From positions 1 through 7,027 of the forward strand of contig DASYQJ010000083.1 in assembly GCA_036005605.1 (NCBI GenBank): DNA of 7,027 nt. The letters run 5' to 3'. Of the stretch, positions 1 to 5,002 are shown piece by piece. Made by a program: the position numbers and the translations under genes. Source of the DNA: JALZAA01 sp036005605. Lineage in GTDB: Bacteria; Actinomycetota; Acidimicrobiia; IMCC26256; JACDBD01. Each line of letters opens with the position of its first letter. The first letter of the stretch is position 1. The notes under the pieces were generated by a model. The model ran no database searches. It was not told where the DNA came from and worked only from the letters and a program-made list of their open reading frames with translations.

Positions 1-674
1 TTCTCGGCCGGGACGGTGACGTCCTCCAGCACGACCTCGCCGGTCGGCGAGCCTCGGAGGCCCATCTTGTGCTCGAGCTTGCCGATCGAGAGGCCGGGCC
101 GGTCCCGCTCGACGACGAAGGCGCTGATGCCCCGGTGACCGGCGGCGGGATCGGTCTTGGCGAACACGGTGTAGACGTGGGAGACGCCGGCGCTCGTGAT
201 CCAGGCCTTGCGCCCGTTCAGCACCCACTGCTCGCCGTCGCGTACCGCCCGGGTCGTCATCGAGGCGGCGTCGCTGCCGGCGTTGGGCTCCGAGAGGCAG
301 TAGCTCGCCTGCTGCTCCCCCGCCACAACTGGCGGGAGGACGCGCTGCCTGAGCTCGTCGGTGCCGTGGCCGAGGAGGGCGGCGACCCCGGTGCGGGTGA
401 CGAGCGCCGTCAGCGCCGTCGAACCGCACGCACGGGCGAGCTCCTCGACGACCAACGCCGTCGTCAGCAGGTCGCCGGCGTCACCGCCGTGCTCGGGCGG
501 GTAGAGCGCACGGACGAAGCCGGAGTCGCGAAAGGCGTCGATGCTCGTCTTCGGGTACGCCTCCCGCTCGTCGACCTCGGCCGCGTGCGGGGCGATCTCC
601 TTCTCGGCGAACCGACGGAGCGCCGCCCGGAACTCCTCGTGCTCCTCGGAGAGCAAGAAGCTCGGGGCGCTCAC
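1..674 (-). CDS. Acyl-CoA dehydrogenase, N-terminal and middle domains (3' end outside window)
   Basis: This is an FAD-dependent acyl-CoA dehydrogenase, which would catalyse alpha,beta-dehydrogenation of an acyl-CoA thioester in the cytoplasm. The 224 visible residues cover the helical N-terminal domain (about 1-115) and the beta-barrel middle domain (about 120-224). The family signature YCLSEPNAGSD lies at 125-135, the flavin-contacting stretch KAWITSAG at 156-163, and MGLRGSPTGE at 204-213. Family members are about 380 residues long, so the C-terminal domain with the catalytic base is missing at the window edge and substrate class cannot be told. The GTG at 674 is the only plausible start: an in-frame TGA lies six codons upstream (690-692), and the nearby ATG at 684 is out of frame. 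No Shine-Dalgarno sequence is correctly spaced; the AGGAG at 698-702 is 22 nt away, so a leaderless transcript is likely. The family assignment is secure. Confidence 0.93.
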   Translation of the reverse strand, partial: MSAPSFLLSEEHEEFRAALRRFAEKEIAPHAAEVDEREAYPKTSIDAFRDSGFVRALYPPEHGGDAGDLLTTALVVEELARACGSTALTALVTRTGVAALLGHGTDELRQRVLPPVVAGEQQASYCLSEPNAGSDAASMTTRAVRDGEQWVLNGRKAWITSAGVSHVYTVFAKTDPAAGHRGISAFVVERDRPGLSIGKLEHKMGLRGSPTGEVVLEDVTVPAE

Positions 675-676
675 AA

Positions 677-694
677 CCTGACATGGTAGTCAGG
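677..694 (-). promoter_or_regulatory. Putative -10 box inside an operator-like inverted repeat, acyl-CoA dehydrogenase promoter
   Basis: On the minus strand TACCAT (688-683) fits the actinobacterial TANNNT -10 pattern and lies 8 nt before the GTG start at 674, which would place the transcription start at or beside the start codon. The box is flanked exactly by the arms CCTGAC (plus 677-682) and GTCAGG (plus 689-694), a perfect 6-bp inverted repeat with a 6-bp spacer. That geometry resembles a dimeric repressor site, and TetR- or GntR-type regulation of acyl-CoA dehydrogenase genes is common. No convincing -35 box was seen. Both promoter and operator are inferences from pattern. Confidence 0.4.
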
Positions 695-704
695 GTTCTC
701 CTGA

Positions 705-741
705 TGCGTACGTGAAGCACGCTCTGTGCCTCAGGTACGCA
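705..741 (-). terminator. Strong inverted repeat after the operon's last stop; probable U-less terminator
   Basis: Two 16-nt arms (705-720 and 726-741) are complementary at 14 of 16 positions, around a 5-nt loop (721-725). In the minus-strand RNA one of the two mismatches becomes a G-U wobble, leaving a single C-C opposition. The hairpin starts three nucleotides after the TGA of the 181-residue gene and ends 30 nt before the acyl-CoA dehydrogenase start. It is followed by UCAGGAG and not by a U-run, so it is not a canonical intrinsic terminator. Such U-less hairpins are frequent at actinobacterial operon ends. A protein-binding site is the alternative. Confidence 0.5.
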
Positions 742-744
742 CGT

Positions 745-1290
745 TCAGGGCAGTGGTGTCGGCACGGCGGCGCGCAGCGCGTCGCGCGCTTCGGCGAGGT
801 GGGCGGGCAGGGCGGAGGGGACGAGGCGCAGGATGTCGATCGGGATCGCGTCGACGAGGGATCGCCGCTCGTAGTAGTCGTGGTGGGCGCCCTGCACCGC
901 GCGCATCCGCCAGGCGACGAAGTCGGGATCGGCGTCACCCCGGTAGCCCAGGATCTGCATGCCGAACTCGACGTCGCGCATGATCGGGGCCCGCCCGAAG
1001 AGAACGGCGCGGCGCATGGCGATCTCGGCGACGACGTCGATTGCATCGTCGGCATGCTCGTGCGGGGCGAGCGCCAGCTGATCGCGTACGCGGTTCGCGA
1101 GCGTGAGCGCATACCCGATGTTCGGGCCGGGCGAGCCGAGCAGCTTGCCGGTCGGCCAGCCGGCGGGAAGGTCGCCGGGCCGGTTCGCCACCCAGCTCCT
1201 CGCCGGCGGCATCTTCACGCCCGGAGGAAGGTTCGGCTCCTGGCGCGGCTCGTCCTCGAGGCGCTCGGGAACGAACGGATCAGTGGGCAC
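745..1290 (-). CDS. Uncharacterised 181-residue protein, last gene of the leuB-ilvE-cimA operon
   Basis: I do not recognise this protein. The first 55 residues are rich in Pro and charged residues (for example LPPGVKMPPAR at 21-31 and GDLPAGWPTGKLLGSPGPN at 39-57) and are probably extended. Residues about 58-180 look mainly alpha-helical, with conspicuous acidic/His and aromatic patches (APHEHADD at 74-81, QGAHHDYYERRS at 133-144). There is no signal peptide, membrane segment or cysteine, so it is probably a soluble cytoplasmic protein. Third-position G/C bias throughout supports real coding. The GTG start at 1290 lies only 9 nt after the cimA stop and lacks a clear Shine-Dalgarno sequence, which suggests translational coupling within the operon. 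The position suggests a link to branched-chain amino acid or acyl-CoA metabolism, but this is inference only. A downstream in-frame ATG at residue 27 is an alternative start. Confidence 0.8.
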   Translation of the reverse strand: MPTDPFVPERLEDEPRQEPNLPPGVKMPPARSWVANRPGDLPAGWPTGKLLGSPGPNIGYALTLANRVRDQLALAPHEHADDAIDVVAEIAMRRAVLFGRAPIMRDVEFGMQILGYRGDADPDFVAWRMRAVQGAHHDYYERRSLVDAIPIDILRLVPSALPAHLAEARDALRAAVPTPLP

Positions 1291-1299
1291 GGCAGCTTG

Positions 1300-2895
1300 T
1301 TAGCTGCGCGTCTCGGCGCGGAGCAAGCCGTACACCAGCGAGTCCTCGAGCGCTTGCCACGAGGCCTCGATGATGTTCTCCCCCACCCCGATCGTCGTCC
1401 ACGTCTCCTCGCCGTCGGTGCTGTCGACGAGGACCCGGGTCACGGCGCCGGTGCCCTTGTGCGTGTCGAGCACGCGCACCTTGTAGTCCGTGAGGTGGAT
1501 CCGATCGAGCTGCGGGTACCGGGTCCCGATGGCCTTACGCAGGGCGGCGTCGAGCGCGTTCACGGGGCCGTTGCCCGTCGCGATCTCGTGGAAGGCGTCG
1601 CCGTCGGCGCGGCCCCGCACGATCGCCTGGGTCGACAGGCGCTCGTCGTCGCGGGCGTCCTCGACGATGACCTCCCATTCCTCGACGTGGAACCAGTCCT
1701 GCCGCCAGCCGGTCGCGTTCCGCATCAGCAGCTCCAGCGACCCGTCCGCGACCTCGAAGTGGTACCCCTCGTGCTCGAGCTGCTTCAGCGTGTCGACCAT
1801 CTCGCTGAGCTGCGGCCCGTCGAGCTCGATGCCGAGCTCCTTCGCCTTCATCGCGAGGTTGCTGCGACCGGCGAGCTCCGACACGACCACGTGTGTGCGG
1901 TTGCCGACCAGCTCGGGGCGTACATGCTCGTACGCGTCGGGCTTGCGAGCGATGGCGCTGGCGTGGATGCCACCTTTGTGCGCAAACGCCGACGAGCCGA
2001 CGTACGCCGCCTGCGCATTGAGCGCCATGTTCACGAGCTCGGCCACGTGGTGGGCGACCGGCGTGAGGCGCTCGAGCCGGTCGGGCGGAATGGTCTCGAT
2101 CCCCATCTTCAGCGTGAGGTTCGGGATGATCGCGGTCAGATTGCAGTTGCCGGTGCGCTCGCCGTACCCGTTGATCGTCCCCTGCACCTGGGTGGCGCCG
2201 CCGCGCACTCCGGCCAACGCGTTGGCGACGCCGGTGCCGGCGTCGTCGTGGAGGTGGACGGCGACGGCGACATCGCCGCCGAAGTAGGCGACGACCTCGC
2301 GGACCACGCGTTCGACGTCGTGCGGCAGCGTCCCGCCGTTCGTGTCGCACAGCACGAGGTGCGACGCGCCCGCCTGGGCCGCACCCTCAAGCACACGCAG
2401 CGCGAACTCAGGGTTGCTGCGGTAGCCGTCGAAGAAGTGCTCGGCGTCGAAGAGCACCTGGCGGCCGTTGGCCCGGAGGAACTCGACCGAGTCCGCCACC
2501 ATCGCCGCTCCCTCGTCGAGCGTCGTCTGCAGCGCTTCGGTGACGTGGTAGTCCCATGACTTGCCGACGATGCAGACCGCCGCGGTGTCGGCCTCGAGGA
2601 GCTGCCGCAAGGTGTCGTCCGAGTCGACCTTGCCCTTCACGCGGCGCGTCGAGCCGAACGCGACGACCTTGCTCGTCTGGAGCTTCAGCTCGTGCGGGAT
2701 CCGACGGAAGGCCTCGTCGTCCTTGGGGTTGGAGCCGGGCCAGCCCGCCTCGATGTAGTGGACGCCCAGCCAGTCGAGCTGCTCCGCGATGCGCAGCTTG
2801 TCGTCGACGGTGAGCGAGATGCCTTCGAGCTGCGCGCCGTCGCGCAGCGTGGTGTCGTAGATCTCGACGCTGCTCGGGACGTCACTCGCGGGCAT
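1300..2895 (-). CDS. cimA: (R)-citramalate synthase
   Basis: The enzyme condenses pyruvate with acetyl-CoA to (R)-citramalate, the first step of the threonine-independent route to 2-oxobutyrate and isoleucine. The 531 residues match the long CimA family related to LeuA. The HMGL-like TIM barrel carries DTTLRDGAQ at 14-22 (metal ligand D14, catalytic R18), EAGWPGSNPKD at 49-59 (typical of this CimA branch rather than of LeuA), CDTNGG at 183-188, the HLHDD metal site at 214-218 and GERTGNCNL at 245-253. A linker with FAHKGGIHASA at 304-314 leads to a LeuA-type regulatory dimer domain at about 395-525, which in this family normally binds an end-product amino acid, expected here to be isoleucine. 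The ATG at 2895 overlaps the ilvE stop by 14 nt, so translation is probably coupled; no strong Shine-Dalgarno sequence is visible. A specialised 2-isopropylmalate synthase-like activity is a less likely alternative. Confidence 0.93.
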   Translation of the reverse strand: MPASDVPSSVEIYDTTLRDGAQLEGISLTVDDKLRIAEQLDWLGVHYIEAGWPGSNPKDDEAFRRIPHELKLQTSKVVAFGSTRRVKGKVDSDDTLRQLLEADTAAVCIVGKSWDYHVTEALQTTLDEGAAMVADSVEFLRANGRQVLFDAEHFFDGYRSNPEFALRVLEGAAQAGASHLVLCDTNGGTLPHDVERVVREVVAYFGGDVAVAVHLHDDAGTGVANALAGVRGGATQVQGTINGYGERTGNCNLTAIIPNLTLKMGIETIPPDRLERLTPVAHHVAELVNMALNAQAAYVGSSAFAHKGGIHASAIARKPDAYEHVRPELVGNRTHVVVSELAGRSNLAMKAKELGIELDGPQLSEMVDTLKQLEHEGYHFEVADGSLELLMRNATGWRQDWFHVEEWEVIVEDARDDERLSTQAIVRGRADGDAFHEIATGNGPVNALDAALRKAIGTRYPQLDRIHLTDYKVRVLDTHKGTGAVTRVLVDSTDGEETWTTIGVGENIIEASWQALEDSLVYGLLRAETRS

Positions 2896-3802
2896 ATTCC
2901 AACCACTCTTTGTATTGCGGAACCTCGCCGTGCACGGTTGCGAAGTAGATCTCCTGGATCTTGCGGGTGATCTCGCCGGGCTCGCCGATCTCGCGATCGT
3001 CGACCGAACGCATCGGGACGATCTCGGCGGCGGTGCCGGTCAGGAACGCCTCGTCGGCGCAGTAGAGGTCGGTCCGGAGCAGGTTCTCCTCGCGCACCTC
3101 GTAGCCGAGGTCGCGTGCGATCGTCATCACCGAGTCACGCGTGATCCCTTCGAGCGCGCCCGACGAAAGCGGCGGGGTGAGTAGCGCGCCGTCCTTCACG
3201 ACGAACACGTTCTCGCCCGTGCATTCGGAGACGAATCCCTGCGTGTTGAGCAGGATGGCCTCGTCGTAGCCGGCGTGCAGCGCTTCGACCTTGGCGAGGC
3301 TCGAGTTGATGTAGATGCCCGTGCCCTTGGCCGCCACCGGGTTCACGTTGGGATCCATGCGGCGCCACGACGAGACCTTCATGCGCACACCGTGCTTGAT
3401 CCCCTCGTCGCCGAGGTACGTGCCCCACGGCCACACCGCGATCGACACGTTCACCGGGGACAGCAGCGGGTTGAGCCCCATCTCGCCGTAGCCGAGGACC
3501 GCGATCGGCCGGATGTAGCAGGACTCCACCTGGTTGACCCGGATGGTCTCCTTCGTCGCGTCGACGAGCTCCTGGAGCGAGAAGGGCACCTCCATCATGA
3601 AGAAGTGCGCGGACTGCAACAGCCGGCGCATGTGGTCCGTGAGCCGGAACACCGCCGGGCCGCTCGCAGTCGGGTAGGCGCGGATTCCCTCGAAGACGCC
3701 CGAGCCGTAGTGCAGCGTGTGGGTGAGGACGTGAATGCGGGCGTCGTCCCAGTCGACGAGCTCCCCGTCCATCCAGATCTTCGCCGTCTTCTCGATGGGC
3801 AT
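2882..3802 (-). CDS. ilvE: Branched-chain amino acid aminotransferase
   Basis: This is a PLP-dependent class IV (fold type IV) aminotransferase that transfers an amino group between glutamate and the 2-oxo acids of Ile, Val and Leu. Its 306 residues match the usual IlvE length. The PLP lysine is K159 in AAKGTGIYINSSLAK (157-171), the same number as in E. coli IlvE. E193 in VSECTGENVF (191-200) begins the class IV signature, which continues through LLTPP and LEGITR (218-223). HYGSGVFEGIRAY at 31-43 is the family substrate-pocket segment and TGTAAEIVPM (255-264) the phosphate-binding turn. The ATG at 3802 lies 4 nt after the leuB stop, and AAAGGTG within the end of leuB, about 9 nt upstream, is a good ribosome binding site. 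The 3' end overlaps cimA by 14 nt. A D-amino acid or aminodeoxychorismate lyase role is unlikely given the sequence and operon. Confidence 0.96.
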   Translation of the reverse strand: MPIEKTAKIWMDGELVDWDDARIHVLTHTLHYGSGVFEGIRAYPTASGPAVFRLTDHMRRLLQSAHFFMMEVPFSLQELVDATKETIRVNQVESCYIRPIAVLGYGEMGLNPLLSPVNVSIAVWPWGTYLGDEGIKHGVRMKVSSWRRMDPNVNPVAAKGTGIYINSSLAKVEALHAGYDEAILLNTQGFVSECTGENVFVVKDGALLTPPLSSGALEGITRDSVMTIARDLGYEVREENLLRTDLYCADEAFLTGTAAEIVPMRSVDDREIGEPGEITRKIQEIYFATVHGEVPQYKEWLEYARE

Positions 3803-3806
3803 CCCG

Positions 3807-4814
3807 TCACACCTTTCCGGCGATCGCGTCGCCGATCTCCGACGTGGTCCCCTTCACGTCGTCCGAGGCGGCCACCGCCTTCTCGACCCGGGCGGCTGCC
3901 TCGGTCTCACCCAGGAACTCCAGCAGCATGGCCACGGAAATGATCGCAGCCCGGGGGTCGGCCTGTCCCGTTCCCGCGATGTCCGGCGCCGAGCCGTGCA
4001 CCGGCTCGAACACCGACGGGCCCGTCCGGGCGGGGTTCAGGTTGGCGGAGGCGGCGCGACCGATCCCGCCCGAGACGGCGCCGGCGAGGTCGGTGAGGAT
4101 GTCCCCGAAGAGGTTGTCGGTGACGATCACGTCGTAGCGGCCCGGGTCCTGAACGAGATGGATGCACGCGGCGTCGACGTGCTGGTAGCCGGTCGCGACG
4201 TCGGCGTACTCGGCGGCGACCTCGTCAAAGGTGCGCTGCCACAGGTCGCCGGCGAACGTCAGCACGTTCGTCTTGTGCACGAGAGTCACGTGCCGCTGCG
4301 CGCCGGTGCCGGGCTCACGCTGTCGCGCCAGCTCGAACGCGAAGCGGACGCACCGCTCGACGCCGAGTCGCGTGTTCACCGAGCCCTGCGTCGCGACCTC
4401 GTTCGGCGTGCCCTTGCGCAGGAACCCGCCTTCGCCGGCGTAGACGCCCTCGGTGTTCTCGCGCACGACGACGCAGTCGACGCCGGTGTTGAGCGCGCTG
4501 GGCCCGGCCTTGAACGGCCGCAGGTTGACGTACAGGTCGAGCTCGAAGCGCAGCCGGAGGAGCAAGCCACGTTCGAGCACGCCGGGCGGGACGTCGGGCG
4601 TCCCCACCGCGCCGAGCAGGACGGCGTCGAGGCCGCCGATCTCGCCGAGCTCCGCGTCGGGGAGGACCTCGCCCGTGCGCAGGTAGCGCGCGCCGCCGAG
4701 GTCGAACGCGATGGCTTTGTAGGCGACGCCGGTCGCGTCGACGACCTTGAGCGCCTCGGCGACGACCTCGGGGCCGATGCCGTCTCCGCCGATGATCCCG
4801 ATGCGATGGGTCAC
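3807..4814 (-). CDS. leuB: 3-isopropylmalate dehydrogenase
   Basis: LeuB is an NAD- and divalent-metal-dependent beta-decarboxylating dehydrogenase. It converts 3-isopropylmalate to 2-oxoisocaproate in leucine synthesis and, in organisms using CimA, also oxidises erythro-3-methylmalate to 2-oxobutyrate. The 335 residues show the full catalytic set: substrate arginines R88, R98 and R118, the catalytic pair Y125 (ENTEGVYAG) and K181 (VHKTNVL), metal ligands D214, D238 and D242 (DNLFGDILTD), and the NAD loop HGSAPDIAGTGQADPRA (273-289). The spacing matches Thermus LeuB. The GTG at 4814 was chosen because MTHRIGIIGGDGIGPE is the normal family N-terminus and AGGAAG lies 6 nt upstream. A longer frame opening at 4871 would start inside the terminator hairpin and is not credible. 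It is first in the operon and lies behind an apparent attenuator. A tartrate or isocitrate dehydrogenase paralogue is less likely given the neighbours. Confidence 0.95.
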   Translation of the reverse strand: MTHRIGIIGGDGIGPEVVAEALKVVDATGVAYKAIAFDLGGARYLRTGEVLPDAELGEIGGLDAVLLGAVGTPDVPPGVLERGLLLRLRFELDLYVNLRPFKAGPSALNTGVDCVVVRENTEGVYAGEGGFLRKGTPNEVATQGSVNTRLGVERCVRFAFELARQREPGTGAQRHVTLVHKTNVLTFAGDLWQRTFDEVAAEYADVATGYQHVDAACIHLVQDPGRYDVIVTDNLFGDILTDLAGAVSGGIGRAASANLNPARTGPSVFEPVHGSAPDIAGTGQADPRAAIISVAMLLEFLGETEAAARVEKAVAASDDVKGTTSEIGDAIAGKV

Positions 4815-4820
4815 GGTGCT

Positions 4821-4842
4821 CTTCCTGTTCCTGCACTTCCTG
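4821..4842 (-). promoter_or_regulatory. leuB ribosome binding region with three CAGGAA repeats
   Basis: Minus-strand CAGGAA occurs at 4842-4837, 4833-4828 and 4827-4822. The last copy, extended to AGGAAGAG, lies 6 nt before the leuB GTG and is the probable Shine-Dalgarno sequence. Its good spacing decides the start at 4814 over upstream alternatives. Confidence 0.6.
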
Positions 4843-4858
4843 GAATGTTCCGAGAACG

Positions 4859-4883
4859 AAAAACCGCCCACCGAAGTGGACGG
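4859..4883 (-). terminator. Intrinsic terminator of the leuB leader (attenuator)
   Basis: The minus-strand RNA forms CCGUCCAC (4883-4876), a UUCG tetraloop closed by C-G (4875-4872), and GUGGGCGG (4871-4864): eight consecutive pairs with one U-G wobble, followed by five U (4863-4859). This is a classic Rho-independent terminator with an especially stable tetraloop. It lies 44 nt upstream of leuB and downstream of the leader peptide stop. It cannot serve as the terminator of the upstream secreted-protein gene alone, because a promoter and a leader peptide gene lie between them. Premature termination before leuB is the natural reading. Confidence 0.88.
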
Positions 4884-4890
4884 TCGAGGG

Positions 4891-4913
4891 CGAACGCCGG
4901 GCGCCGGCGCTCG
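4891..4913 (-). promoter_or_regulatory. Leader hairpin between leader peptide stop and terminator
   Basis: Immediately after the leader peptide UAG, CGAGCGCCGG (4913-4904) pairs with CCGGCGUUCG (4900-4891): ten pairs including one G-U, with a CGC loop. A ribosome sitting on the Val-Ile codons or on the stop codon would cover or melt its 5' arm, so its folding should depend on leader translation. It ends 7 nt before the terminator stem. Whether it is the pause, anti-antiterminator or antiterminator element cannot be decided by eye. Confidence 0.6.
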
Positions 4914-4952
4914 CTACTGAATGACGATGACGGTGCGGGCGAGTCGGTTCAT
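4914..4952 (-). CDS. Leader peptide of the leuB-ilvE-cimA operon (Val/Ile sensing)
   Basis: This 12-codon open frame, ATG at 4952 to TAG at 4914, encodes MNRLARTVIVIQ. Residues 8-11 are Val-Ile-Val-Ile, and Leu is at position 4, so five of twelve residues are branched-chain amino acids made by the downstream pathway. A hairpin and a strong intrinsic terminator follow before leuB, which is the layout of leader peptides in ribosome-mediated attenuation (established for ilv, leu and trp operons, including ilvBNC of Corynebacterium glutamicum, where the leader peptide lacks a ribosome binding site). No Shine-Dalgarno sequence precedes the ATG. A -10-like TATCCT ends 9 nt upstream of the ATG, so translation is probably from a leaderless transcript. 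Peptide synthesis is inferred and the frame is too short for statistical support, but the coincidence of residues and terminator is strong. Confidence 0.8.
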   Translation of the reverse strand: MNRLARTVIVIQ

Positions 4953-4960
4953 CCGGCACG

Positions 4961-4966
4961 AGGATA
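4961..4966 (-). promoter_or_regulatory. Putative -10 box for the leuB operon leader
   Basis: TATCCT on the minus strand (4966-4961) matches the TANNNT form common in actinobacteria and is separated by 8 nt from the leader peptide ATG, giving a predicted transcript start at or just before the A of the ATG. The best -35 candidate, TTCGGC (4987-4982, 15-nt spacer), is poor and overlaps the preceding hairpin. An activator or a -35-independent promoter is possible. Confidence 0.45.
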
Positions 4967-4978
4967 GTCGATCCGCTC

Positions 4979-5002
4979 GAGGCCGAAGCCGGATTCGGCC
5001 TC
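4979..5002 (-). terminator. Hairpin overlapping the stop codon of the secreted-protein gene
   Basis: GAGGCCGAA (4979-4987) and TTCGGCCTC (4994-5002) form a perfect 9-bp stem with a 6-nt loop. The 3' end of the secreted-protein gene (TGA at 5003-5001) runs into it. No U-run follows on the minus strand, so it is at best a U-less terminator or an mRNA 3'-end stabiliser that separates that gene from the leuB operon promoter just downstream. Confidence 0.5.

Noticed and set aside
481..720. Minus-strand frame containing the ATG at 684 with an upstream AGGAG
   Set aside because: It is in a different frame from the acyl-CoA dehydrogenase and gives an Arg-rich sequence without motifs; the AGGAG is 12 nt from that ATG and 22 nt from the real GTG.
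712..2559. A 615-codon plus-strand open frame opposite cimA and the 181-residue gene
   Set aside because: It is the antisense shadow of two well-supported minus-strand genes; its Arg/Val/Glu/Asp-rich composition is what high-GC antisense frames give, and no family motif is visible.
4842..4851. Palindrome GGAATGTTCC between the terminator and leuB as an operator
   Set aside because: It is short, lies downstream of the predicted promoter, and has no second copy in the window to support it as a regulator site.
4815..4871. N-terminal extension of leuB starting MGGFSFSEHSR
   Set aside because: It would begin in the terminator hairpin; LeuB proteins start at the IGIIGGDGIGPE strand, and the GTG at 4814 has a well-spaced ribosome site.
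3735..4967. A 410-codon plus-strand open frame opposite leuB and its leader
   Set aside because: It is antisense to leuB, which has a full catalytic residue set, and it runs through the terminator and leader peptide.
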